The notes beneath the pieces are model-generated. The model did not search any database, was not told where the DNA came from, and was given only the letters and a program-made list of their open reading frames with translations. From NCBI RefSeq assembly GCF_904846185.1, contig NZ_CAJGZQ010000005.1, positions 1 through 64,000 on the forward strand: a DNA stretch of 64,000 nucleotides, in the 5' to 3' direction. The DNA comes from Psychrobacter immobilis (GTDB lineage Bacteria > Pseudomonadota > Gammaproteobacteria > Pseudomonadales > Moraxellaceae). Shown here one piece after another: positions 20,550-29,561 of the stretch. Position 1 is the stretch's first letter; the number at the start of each line of letters is the position of its first letter. The translations under genes were made by a program, and so were the position numbers.

Positions 20550-22061
20550 ATGAGCACTAAAGAGCAAGCTACTAAAGAAAAAATCTCTAAAAAACAAGTA
20601 TTTGAGAAAGCAAAACAGCAACAGCTCTGGGCTGGTCACTTAATAGCGGCTGATCATTTATCAGACGCTACTTTGGACAATTACACGCCTATTGATAATA
20701 GCGTTATCGGTCAGATTGCCTCTGGTACTAGCGGTGATGTCGATATTGCCGTGCAAATAGCCCGCGATAGTTTTGAAAATGGTGAATGGCGTCGCCTGGC
20801 TCCAGCAGAGCGTAAGTCTGTTATGCAGCGCTGGTGTGCCCTGATGCATGAGCATTCTGAAGAACTTGCCGCCCTAGATTGTGTAGATGCAGGTAAACCA
20901 ATTACTGAATGTTTAAACACTGACATGCCAGCGACTATTGAGACGTTCGAGTGGTATGCCGAAGCGGCTGATAAGATATTTGGTAAAGTCGCGCCAACTG
21001 GTAGCGCAGCTTTAGGGCTTATTGTCCAAGAGCCTATTGGTGTCGTTGGTGCCGTATTGCCTTGGAATTTCCCAGCCCAAATGTACGCGTGGAAAGTCGC
21101 CCCTGCTCTGATTATGGGCAACTCCGTCATTGTTAAACCAGCTGAGCTGACCTCATTATCTGCCTACCGCCTAACCAAGCTTGCCTATGAGGCTGGCGTG
21201 CCAAGAGAAGCGCTGCAAATGGTCTGCGGTCTTGGTGAAAATGTCGGCGCGGCGCTTGGTCAACATATGGATGTTGACATGGTGTCTTTCACTGGCTCAA
21301 CTGAGGTCGGACGTCTGTTTTTACAATACTCAGCACAAAGTAATCTAAAAGAAATCGTCTTAGAATGCGGCGGTAAAAGCCCGCAAATAGTCTTTGACGA
21401 CGCTGTACTCGATGACGCTGCCATTAACGATATCTTATCAGCCGCATTTTGGAATATGAGTGAAAACTGTAGCTGTGGTTCACGTCTGCTGGTACATAGT
21501 AGCCAAAAACAAGTGCTACTTGAGCAGCTAAAAAATGGTCTAAAAGATTGGAATGTTGGCTCACCTTACGACCCTGACACTGCCATTGGTCCTATGATTG
21601 AAAAAGCACACTTCGATAAGGTTTGTCATTACTTACAGACTGCAAAAGAGGAAGGTGCAACGATTGTCGCAGGTGGCAATATCCACACAGACTTAGGTAG
21701 TGGCTGGTATGTCGAGCCGACTATATTTGACAATGTCAGTGCCGATATGACTTTATTCAAAGAAGAAGTATTTGGTCCTTTGCTTGCGGTGACGAGCTTT
21801 GAGACGGAAGAAGAAGCCATCAAATTAGCCAATGAGACCAACTATGGACTCGCTGCTTCTTTTTATACCCAGAACATCAAGCGTGCTTATCGTGTGGCAT
21901 CGTCTATTAAAGCAGGCACCGTCTCAATCAATGGGTTTTCAGAAGGTGATATCACAACGCCATTTGGCGGTTATAAGCAATCAGGATTTGGCGGTCGCGA
22001 TAATGGTTTAGAGGCTTTAGAACAATACACACAGACTAAAACCATCTGGGTGGTCAATTAG
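20550..22061 (+). CDS. aldehyde dehydrogenase, likely 2-oxoglutarate semialdehyde dehydrogenase
   Basis: A 503-residue NAD(P)-dependent aldehyde dehydrogenase. The catalytic pair is E272 (LECGGKSP) and C307 (SENCSCGSR), with VLPWNFP and FTGSTEVG in the cofactor domain and EEVFGPLLAV near the end. In the operon it would oxidise 2-oxoglutarate semialdehyde to 2-oxoglutarate, completing hydroxyproline degradation. The overall sequence looks closest to the PuuC-type (gamma-glutamyl-aminobutyraldehyde) branch, so the substrate is inferred from context. An extra cysteine two residues after the nucleophile (NCSC) is unusual. A charged Lys/Glu/Gln-rich N-terminal tail of about 30 residues precedes the domain. 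AAGGA precedes the ATG. Confidence 0.9.
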   Translation: MSTKEQATKEKISKKQVFEKAKQQQLWAGHLIAADHLSDATLDNYTPIDNSVIGQIASGTSGDVDIAVQIARDSFENGEWRRLAPAERKSVMQRWCALMHEHSEELAALDCVDAGKPITECLNTDMPATIETFEWYAEAADKIFGKVAPTGSAALGLIVQEPIGVVGAVLPWNFPAQMYAWKVAPALIMGNSVIVKPAELTSLSAYRLTKLAYEAGVPREALQMVCGLGENVGAALGQHMDVDMVSFTGSTEVGRLFLQYSAQSNLKEIVLECGGKSPQIVFDDAVLDDAAINDILSAAFWNMSENCSCGSRLLVHSSQKQVLLEQLKNGLKDWNVGSPYDPDTAIGPMIEKAHFDKVCHYLQTAKEEGATIVAGGNIHTDLGSGWYVEPTIFDNVSADMTLFKEEVFGPLLAVTSFETEEEAIKLANETNYGLAASFYTQNIKRAYRVASSIKAGTVSINGFSEGDITTPFGGYKQSGFGGRDNGLEALEQYTQTKTIWVVN

Positions 22062-22165
22062 CATACTTACTCAATAGGCACAGGTTATATAACCGTATTC
22101 ACTAATAAAAACAGCAGCTTAGTTGATTTAAGCCTTTAGTCACATACTTACAGGGAAGTAAGGTC

Positions 22166-23614
22166 ATGGAAGCGATTATTAATACTATCGTCGGCTATAT
22201 ATGGAGCGATGCTTTAGTTTATTTGGCACTTGGTGTCGGCATTTATTTTACCGTTGTGACTCGCGGTGTACAGTTCCGCTATCTTAAAGAGATGGTTAGG
22301 CTCTTATTTGATAAGCAAACCTCAACCCAAGGTATCAGCTCATTCCAAGCCTTTTGTATGGCGTTGTCTGGTCGTATTGGGGTTGGTAATATCGCAGGTG
22401 TGGCCACCGCTATTGCAGCTGGTGGTCCAGGAGCGGTATTTTGGATGATCGTTATGGGCTTGCTTGGCGGTGCCAGTGCCTTTATCGAGTCAACCCTTGC
22501 GCAGGTATATAAGCATGACGTTGATGGTCAATATCGCGGCGGCTCCCCTTTCTACATTGAGCGCGGCCTAAAGATGAAACCGTTCGCTATTGTAGTAGCA
22601 GCGGTGACCTGTCTTTCTTACGGCGTTTTGGTGCCAGGCGTACAAGCCAATACCATCGCCGACTCTTTTAATACCGCCTTTAATATTCCGCCCATCATCA
22701 CAGGGAGCATTATCATTGCTCTATTGGCCTTTATTATCTTTGGCGGTGTCAAACGTATTGCCAGCTTTGCGGGCACAGTTGTGCCCTTTATGGCAATCGG
22801 CTATATTTTGCTTATGGTCATTGTTTTAGGCTTTAATGCTTCAAACTTACCTGCCATGTTCACGCTCATTTTCAAAAGTGCCTTTGGCATGGATGCAGTA
22901 TTTGGTGGTATTGTTGGTCTAGCGATTTCTTGGGGTGTACGCCGCGCAGTCTTTTCAAACGTCGCTGGTGCAGGCGAAGCCACTTTCAGCTCGGCTGCCG
23001 CAGAAGTGTCTCATCCTGCCAAACAAGGCTTGGTACAGAGCTTTTCTATCTATGTTGATACGGTTCTCGTCTGTACTGCAACTGCGCTCATGATCTTGTC
23101 TACTGGCATGTATAACGTAATTCCAGCAGAAGGATTGGTGCTAGTTGAAAACATGCCAGGCATTGAAGCTGGAACCGCATTTACCCAAGCCGCTGTATCG
23201 ACAGTATTTAGCCAATATGGTAGCGGTTTTGTCGCTATTGCTATCTTCTTATTTGCTTTTACTTGCTTGATTGCTTATTACTATATCGCTGAAACCACGC
23301 TTGTCTATTTAGATAGTAAGTTACGCTATCCGGTGCTAAAGCCGATATTAAAAGTGGTATTTTTAATCATTTGTTTCACTGGCAGTATGCAATCAGTCGG
23401 TGTCATGTGGGCATTAGGTGATATTGGCTTTGGTAGTATGTGTTACCTCAACTTTATCGCTATCGTATTACTCAGTAAAACAGCTCTCAAAGTATTAAAA
23501 GACTACGATGAGCAAATGAAGCTGGGACTTGACCCTATCTTTGACCCTAGAAAAGCAGGCGTTGAAAATGCAGACTTTTGGATAGAGTATAGTGATAAAT
23601 ATGATAAGCGCTAA
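22166..23614 (+). CDS. AGCS-family sodium:amino acid symporter
   Basis: A 482-residue inner-membrane transporter with about ten or more hydrophobic segments. The family signature region near the N-terminus (SSFQAFCMALSGRIGVGNIAGVA) and the later GGPGAVFWM and ISWGVRRAVFSN segments are clear. AGCS members import alanine, glycine or related small amino acids with sodium. As the last gene of the hydroxyproline operon it is the obvious candidate for L-hydroxyproline (or proline) uptake, which is an inference from position. It is followed by a hairpin terminator. Confidence 0.92.
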   Translation: MEAIINTIVGYIWSDALVYLALGVGIYFTVVTRGVQFRYLKEMVRLLFDKQTSTQGISSFQAFCMALSGRIGVGNIAGVATAIAAGGPGAVFWMIVMGLLGGASAFIESTLAQVYKHDVDGQYRGGSPFYIERGLKMKPFAIVVAAVTCLSYGVLVPGVQANTIADSFNTAFNIPPIITGSIIIALLAFIIFGGVKRIASFAGTVVPFMAIGYILLMVIVLGFNASNLPAMFTLIFKSAFGMDAVFGGIVGLAISWGVRRAVFSNVAGAGEATFSSAAAEVSHPAKQGLVQSFSIYVDTVLVCTATALMILSTGMYNVIPAEGLVLVENMPGIEAGTAFTQAAVSTVFSQYGSGFVAIAIFLFAFTCLIAYYYIAETTLVYLDSKLRYPVLKPILKVVFLIICFTGSMQSVGVMWALGDIGFGSMCYLNFIAIVLLSKTALKVLKDYDEQMKLGLDPIFDPRKAGVENADFWIEYSDKYDKR

Positions 23615-23660
23615 ACAGCAATGATATGATCTCCCTAAACACAACCTTCTTTCCCAGACG

Positions 23661-23701
23661 ATTAAAGTCCTCTAAACCACTATGATTTAGAGGGCTTTAA
23701 T
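23661..23701. terminator. hairpin terminator after the hydroxyproline operon
   Basis: Arms of 16 nt at 23661-23676 and 23686-23701 pair with a single G-T wobble around a 9-nt loop (core GTCCTCTAAA / TTTAGAGGGC). It lies between the convergent symporter gene and the interrupted endonuclease gene. Confidence 0.75.
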
Positions 23702-23745
23702 CGTATTAATAAACATTAAAATATTATTTAAGAGTCATTATTCAA

Positions 23746-24876
23746 TCAATACAACTTGATCTTGTTGAAGAAGTCATTGTCTAATAACAATTTCGGTCTG
23801 GCATTAACCTCTTTTAGACCCACCTTATGTTGCATCATAAGCTCTATGAGATTCATTTGATCGATGAGTATCAAACTGTGCGAATCCGTTGCATTGGCAT
23901 ATTCCTGCGCAGGCTTGGTAAAGCTTGTCGTGGTAATAAACAAGCCATGATGATTAGTTTTTTGTGGTGGATAAGCCCCTATGAAGTTTCTCAAATCGCC
24001 ATTAGATATATTATTACCGGCACTATATAGTTTGGCTTGAATATAATAGTTATGCACCTCACCATCTGGGAAATCCTGAATAATCAGCCCATCAATGCCA
24101 TTGTCATTCGAGCGTCCAGTATGACGCGAGGTCAAATTACTCTCAGGACTTTCAATCTCTAAAGATCGTTCAATCATTTTTAGACAAAACCACTCAAATT
24201 ACAGAGGTGACAAGCTTTCAAGCTGTGCCATAATCATATCAGGCGTTACCTTGACAAAATCATTCCCCACAGTAGCATCTGCATAATTATTCATAAACAT
24301 AGACGTTCGGCGCTGAGTTCCTTCTATCAAATGATTAATAAGTGCATCGCCGTTTTTACCATAAGCCACAATATTGACTTTTTGCAGATCAGCAAAGGCT
24401 TTATTATCAAAACGGGTCAAGTTAGCAATATAATCACTATTTGGAATGCCTTCGTTAATGTATTGAGTAAAATTGTTTCCTGCTAACCAAAAATAGACTT
24501 TGCCAAACGGGTCTAAACGTATGATGTTTTTAGGCGTTACTTTTTCATCAAAAGTAATAAAATTAGCAAAATTCTGATTTAAATTGGGTACTAAGCTGAA
24601 CTTGTCTTCTTTGACCAGCCCCATCGCGGACAAGCACAATAAAATTAGATCAACGATGTCATCATAACAAGGTGAGCCGTTATGACACTCATGGCGTATA
24701 TCATAATTACTCATGTAATTGATTTCTTTATGATCATTGACAATTTGTGCTAACTTTTCAAACTCTCTATAAAATACCGTGCGACCAACGGTATTCCGCG
24801 TACTCAAATTTTTTATGGTTTGTATACCCGCATTTAACATGTCACCAAATGCGGGCAGCTTCGTAATGTTACTCAT
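23746..24876 (-). pseudogene. Mrr-type restriction endonuclease gene split by one in-frame stop
   Basis: Two open segments (24876-24199, 225 aa, and 24177-23746, 143 aa) lie in the same frame and are separated only by TAA at 24201-24199 plus seven sense codons (FEWFCLK). Read through, the junction is LSPL-stop-FEWFCLKMIERS, which resembles the start of an Mrr catalytic domain (xxxEFExxxxxLL). GAA to TAA would be the simplest cause. The second segment carries the catalytic GRSNDNGIDG and IQAKLY motifs (D and QxK). The N-terminal 225 residues are not a domain I recognise. No methyltransferase or other restriction subunit is adjacent. Intact length would be about 376 aa. It could be inactive, or the stop could be read through; both are inference. 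Confidence 0.75.
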
Positions 24877-25229
24877 AATATTATCGTCTTTATTTGATTA
24901 CATGAACATTATTGTGTGAAATAAGGCGTCAAATGGGCTTTGTTTCGCAATAACTTAAGGACAAATGTTTATGCTACCAACTATTAAGACAAAACACAGC
25001 AAAATCTCACCTTTATAAATAAGAAAAACAAATCCTCTCACTCAGATTAAACCCTTTGAATCAGTGGCTGTCTACGGCAAATAATGCTATTATTGACGAC
25101 CCCATTTAAAACGTATCAACATGGCTATCGAGGTCTTATTTACCTTTGAACATCCATATAAATAACGGATACACATCCTTTATTTTATCGATAGCTTATT
25201 GCTTTTGATCGTACTAGTAAGAGTCTTCT
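24877..25229. promoter_or_regulatory. divergent upstream region of dnaE and the Mrr-like gene
   Basis: This 353-bp AT-rich gap must contain both promoters. A TGCTATTAT sequence near 25086-25094 could be an extended -10 for dnaE, but no convincing -35 is visible. I see no other structure in it. Confidence 0.4.
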
Positions 25230-28200
25230 ATGGCATTTGTACACCTTGGCATCCACAGCGAATATTCAATCACTGATTCTATCGTGCGTATCAAGCCGCT
25301 AGTGAAAGCTGCGGCGGCTGACCATCAGCGCGCGCTGGCATTGACCGATTTGTCCAATCTGTATGCCACGGTGAAGTTTTATCGTGCCTGCCTAGGTGCG
25401 GGTATCAAGCCCATTATCGGCAGTGAAGTCATCATGGAAAATGAAGACACACGGCTCACCCTACTCGCGATGGACAACGAGGGCTATCAAAACATCACTC
25501 GTATCGTATCACTTGGCTTTACCGAAGGGCGCGCCGACGATGCCAATCATGGTGTGCCAGTCGTCAAGCGCAGTCATATTCTAGCGCATGCGGCAGGCGT
25601 GATTGTTTTATTTACTGAAAAATCAGATGTCGGTCAGGCACTGGTTGGCTCGATGCCAGAAAAAGCCGATGAGCTGCTAATAGAATGGCAAGCGCAATTT
25701 GCTGATCGCTTATATTTTGCGATTAAGCGTACCAATCGCTCAGGTGAAGACGCCTTTATTAAAGCGGCTATTCACTCTGGTGCTAAGCATCATATTCCTA
25801 TCATTGCTCATAATGATGTGCGGTTTTTAGAGCAGGATGATTTCGATGCTCACGAAGCGCGGGTTTGTATCGCAGGCTCCTACGTACTTGCCGACCAAAA
25901 TCGCCCGCAGACTTATTCCGATGCGCAATATCTTAAAACCCAAGCGCAAATGCAGCAGCTATTTGCTGATATTCCGCAGGTTATCGACAATACTTTGCAC
26001 TTAGCAAGCCGCTGTAATGTGACGTTGACGCTTGGTATCAATGTCCTGCCTGACTTTCCTGTGCCTGAAGGTGAGACGATTGAATCGTTTTTCCGTGCAG
26101 AATCAATCCGTGGGCTTAATAATCGACTAGATAAACTATTCCCGATCGAGAAACGTAGCGATAATTGGAGCGACTTTCGCCAAAGATATGATGACCGCTT
26201 AGAGTATGAGCTAAAGGTTATTCTTTCAATGGGCTTTCCTGGTTACTTCCTCATCGTCATGGACTTTATCCGCTGGGCAAAAGCCAATGGCGTACCAGTC
26301 GGTCCTGGTCGTGGTTCTGGTGCAGGCTCGCTCGTTGCTTATTCGCTCAATATTACCGACCTCGACCCTATTCATTACGACTTATTGTTTGAGCGCTTTT
26401 TAAACCCTGAGCGTGTGTCCATGCCCGATTTCGATATTGACTTCTGTATTGAAGGTCGCGACCGCGTTATTGATTATGTCGCGCAAACCTATGGTCGTGA
26501 AGCGGTCTCGCAAATCATTACCTTTGGTACGATGGCAGCAAAAGCGGTAGTTCGAGATGTGGCACGTGCACAAAGTAAATCCTACTTCCTTGCCAGTAAA
26601 ATGTCGAAACTGATACCTAAAACACCGGGTATCACCCTCAGTCAAGCGCTTGAGCAAGAGCCGCAGCTCAAAGACTTAATCTCCAATCCTGATAACATGG
26701 ATTATGAAGATGCCACTGAAGTGTGGGAGATGGCGATTAAGCTTGAAGGCATTTGCCGGAACGTGGGTAAACATGCTGGTGGCGTATTGATTGCGCCGCA
26801 CAGAATCACAGATTTTAGCGCGATTTATTGTGATGATGAAGGTCACCGTGTCAGCCAATTTGATAAGGATGACGTTGAAGCCGTTGGGCTAGTAAAATTT
26901 GACTTTTTGGGTCTACGTAACTTGACGGTGATTGATGCTGCTGTCAGAAATATCAACCTGCGCCGTGCAAAAGAAGGCAAAGATGCGTTGGTGTTAGAAG
27001 ACCTACCATTAGATGATAAAAAAGCCTACAAGCTCTTGCAAGATGCCAAGACCACTGCCGTTTTTCAGCTAGAAAGTATGGGCATGAAAAAGTATCTGGC
27101 GAAATTACAACCGACCAACATCGAAGATGTGATCGCCATGTGTGCGCTTTATCGTCCCGGTCCGCTCGATGCGGGCATGGTAGAGATGTATATCGACCGT
27201 AAGCACGGTCGCGAGGAAGTGATTTATGATCATCCCAATCTTGAGCCGATTTTAGAAAATACCAATGGCGTTATTGTTTATCAAGAACAGGTCATGCAAA
27301 TCTCGCAGGTGATGGCAGGCTATAGCTTGGGCGGTGCAGATATGCTACGCCGAGCCATGGGTAAAAAGAAACCTGAAGAAATGGCTAAGCAGCGCGATAT
27401 CTTTATTACTGGTGCAACAGAGCAAGGTATTGATGAAGCAACGTCAGGCGGCGTGTTTGACTTGATGGAGAAGTTTGCCGGTTACGGTTTTAACCGCTCA
27501 CATTCCGCCGCTTATGGCGTGCTCGCTTATCAGACCGCTTATCTCAAACAATACTACCCTGCTGAATTTATGGCGGCGGTATTAACTTCCGATATGAACA
27601 ACACCGATAACGTGGTGTTCTTTATCAATGATTGCCGTGAAAACTTTGATTTAACCGTGGTTAATCCATCCGTTAACCGTAGTGAATGGCATTTTGTTGC
27701 CGATACACCGACCAATATTATTTATGGCTTAGGTGCGATTAAAGGCGTTGGTGAAGGTGCGGTTGAGTCTATCGTTGATGCACGCCGCCGTGAAGGTCCG
27801 TTTAAAGATCTCTATGATTTTTGTCGCCGCGTTGATATTAAAAAGGTCAATAAACGCACTTTAGAGGGACTGATAAACGCGGGATGTTTTGATGACTTTG
27901 CAGCTACCCTGCGACCAGATTTACCAGCCGATGAAGCGTACGAGATTCGCGGCGCATTAATGAGCCAGCTGCCAAGTGCCGTACAAGCTGCTGAACAAGA
28001 CCGTCAGAACCGTGAAATCGGCATGATGGATTTGTTTGGTGAAATGGATGGTGTCGTCGCCGCGCCGCCACTGGTTATGACGCCAGAGCTGATTTGGGGT
28101 GATAAACATCGTTTAAAAGCAGAAAAGAACACGTTAGGATTGTATTTGACGGGTCATCCAATCAATGAATACTTGGATGAGTTAAAACGCTATACCTCAG

Positions 28201-28940
28201 GCACTCGTCTCGATAAACTGACTGACACGGGCTATAACGGTAGCTGTTATTTCGCCGGATTGATTATTGATATTGCCAACTTTGGTAATCGCAATGTCAT
28301 TATCTTAGATGACGGCACTTCAAGGCTGGAAGTAAGCTGCTATGCCGAGCGTTTCAATCGCGTTAAAGAACAGTTAAAAATTGATGAAGTCGTCATCATC
28401 AAAGGCAGCATTCGTGAGCGTGATGGGCGTTTATTTGCCCGTCTTGATAGTGCCATGAGCATGGTCGATGCGCGCCTAAGATGGATGAAAAAAATCAGTA
28501 TTAAAATTCATGGCAGCGACATCAATCTGCTGACGCGACTGCAACCGTTACTCAAGTCTGCACAAGCCAGCATTATTCCGGCACCAAAACTCTCTCATGA
28601 CAACGAGCAAGACGAGCAAAGTGGCAGCTTTAATGGCAATAGTGGCTACGATGCTGCGATGGGCGGAAGTTTATATGATGAAAATGGCAATGATTTATTG
28701 GCGCTAGAAAATGACATGAATCAAAATAGTGCTAATCAAAGTTATGCCAATAATGCTTTGAGCAATACCGACACCTCCATTAATGATAATTGTCTGCCAC
28801 TGGGACTGAGCATTTATGAGGAATTTGGCATCGCTAACGTAGGGCTATCTGAGCACTGGCGCATCTACCCCAACGATGATAACTTACAGCAATTAAAGAA
28901 TATGGTTAGTGAAGACAATTTGCATTTCCATTATAGCTAG
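25230..28940 (+). CDS. dnaE: DNA polymerase III alpha subunit
   Basis: A 1236-residue replicative polymerase. An N-terminal PHP domain (MAFVHLGIHSEYSITDS) leads into the palm with catalytic aspartates D400/D402/D404 (PDFDIDFC) and D558 (KFDFLGLRNL). The fingers motif NRSHSAAYG is clear. An internal clamp-binding motif MDLFG lies at about 933-937, followed by an OB-fold (NRNVIILDDGTSRLEV). It is about 75 residues longer than E. coli DnaE because of an Asn/Gly/Ser-rich insert at about 1122-1188 in the C-terminal region that normally contacts tau. The stop TAG is formed by target-site TA plus the first G of a MITE-like element. Confidence 0.97.
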   Translation: MAFVHLGIHSEYSITDSIVRIKPLVKAAAADHQRALALTDLSNLYATVKFYRACLGAGIKPIIGSEVIMENEDTRLTLLAMDNEGYQNITRIVSLGFTEGRADDANHGVPVVKRSHILAHAAGVIVLFTEKSDVGQALVGSMPEKADELLIEWQAQFADRLYFAIKRTNRSGEDAFIKAAIHSGAKHHIPIIAHNDVRFLEQDDFDAHEARVCIAGSYVLADQNRPQTYSDAQYLKTQAQMQQLFADIPQVIDNTLHLASRCNVTLTLGINVLPDFPVPEGETIESFFRAESIRGLNNRLDKLFPIEKRSDNWSDFRQRYDDRLEYELKVILSMGFPGYFLIVMDFIRWAKANGVPVGPGRGSGAGSLVAYSLNITDLDPIHYDLLFERFLNPERVSMPDFDIDFCIEGRDRVIDYVAQTYGREAVSQIITFGTMAAKAVVRDVARAQSKSYFLASKMSKLIPKTPGITLSQALEQEPQLKDLISNPDNMDYEDATEVWEMAIKLEGICRNVGKHAGGVLIAPHRITDFSAIYCDDEGHRVSQFDKDDVEAVGLVKFDFLGLRNLTVIDAAVRNINLRRAKEGKDALVLEDLPLDDKKAYKLLQDAKTTAVFQLESMGMKKYLAKLQPTNIEDVIAMCALYRPGPLDAGMVEMYIDRKHGREEVIYDHPNLEPILENTNGVIVYQEQVMQISQVMAGYSLGGADMLRRAMGKKKPEEMAKQRDIFITGATEQGIDEATSGGVFDLMEKFAGYGFNRSHSAAYGVLAYQTAYLKQYYPAEFMAAVLTSDMNNTDNVVFFINDCRENFDLTVVNPSVNRSEWHFVADTPTNIIYGLGAIKGVGEGAVESIVDARRREGPFKDLYDFCRRVDIKKVNKRTLEGLINAGCFDDFAATLRPDLPADEAYEIRGALMSQLPSAVQAAEQDRQNREIGMMDLFGEMDGVVAAPPLVMTPELIWGDKHRLKAEKNTLGLYLTGHPINEYLDELKRYTSGTRLDKLTDTGYNGSCYFAGLIIDIANFGNRNVIILDDGTSRLEVSCYAERFNRVKEQLKIDEVVIIKGSIRERDGRLFARLDSAMSMVDARLRWMKKISIKIHGSDINLLTRLQPLLKSAQASIIPAPKLSHDNEQDEQSGSFNGNSGYDAAMGGSLYDENGNDLLALENDMNQNSANQSYANNALSNTDTSINDNCLPLGLSIYEEFGIANVGLSEHWRIYPNDDNLQQLKNMVSEDNLHFHYS

Positions 28941-29109
28941 GGTGTGTCCTCATTTTAAAAATGTTGATAAACATGAGATAAATTGCCGTCAAACAAGGAA
29001 GATATCGCCGTTAATATCGAGATATTGATAAGCTATTTGACGATGTTTAACAAAATTTAGCCATGTTTAGCCCATTTACAGAGTAATTGATTGAATTGAG
29101 GACACGCCC
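28940..29109. mobile_element. 170-bp MITE-like element
   Basis: Terminal inverted repeats GGGTGTGTCCTCA (28940-28952) and TGAGGACACGCCC (29097-29109) match at 12 of 13 positions and are flanked by TA on both sides (28938-28939 and 29110-29111), a likely target duplication. Inside, nested inverted segments (AAACATG/CATGTTT, CGTCAAA/TTTGACG) would let the whole element fold on itself. There is no coding capacity. The ends resemble those of IS5-type elements, but the family is my guess. A matching single end occurs at 33741. Confidence 0.8.
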
Positions 29110-29183
29110 TAATACCTGAAGAACATTGACGTATTTATAACAAACCCTTTACCGCTTTAACTTTTAGAATTGGACATAAAACC

Positions 29184-29561
29184 ATGGATGAAACCCCAAA
29201 TAAAAATATGGCTCACCAAGCTGAAGAAATCATTAATCATGAGCAATTTGAAGACATGCGTGATTTGTTAGAAGAAGACTTTGCTGATTTGATACAAGTG
29301 TATATCACTGATAGTCAGCAGCGAGTAAGTGCGCTGCGAGTCGCTCAGCAAGAAAATGACAATGCCAATGGTTTTGAGGTTGCTCATGCGCTAAAAGGGG
29401 CCAGCGCCAACTTGGGCACGACCCAATTAATGAAGTTGAGCAGCCAGTTACAAGAGCGCTGCCGCGAGCGTCTTATCAGCGAGCAAGCGGCACTGATTGA
29501 AAATATCGCCGTCGCATTGCAACGCGCAGAACAAGAAATCAATCTAAGACTGGGGTTGTAA
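29184..29561 (+). CDS. orphan histidine phosphotransfer (Hpt) domain protein
   Basis: A 125-residue, all-helical Hpt protein. The phosphorylatable histidine is H68 in VAHALKGASANLG, the standard Hpt motif. It would relay phosphate between a hybrid kinase and a response regulator in the cytoplasm, but no kinase or receiver gene is adjacent, so its partners are elsewhere. Its stop codon overlaps the trmJ start by one base (TAATG), so the two are translationally coupled. The segment upstream is the MITE that separates it from dnaE; the ATG at 29184 has only a weak ribosome site. Confidence 0.85.
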   Translation: MDETPNKNMAHQAEEIINHEQFEDMRDLLEEDFADLIQVYITDSQQRVSALRVAQQENDNANGFEVAHALKGASANLGTTQLMKLSSQLQERCRERLISEQAALIENIAVALQRAEQEINLRLGL

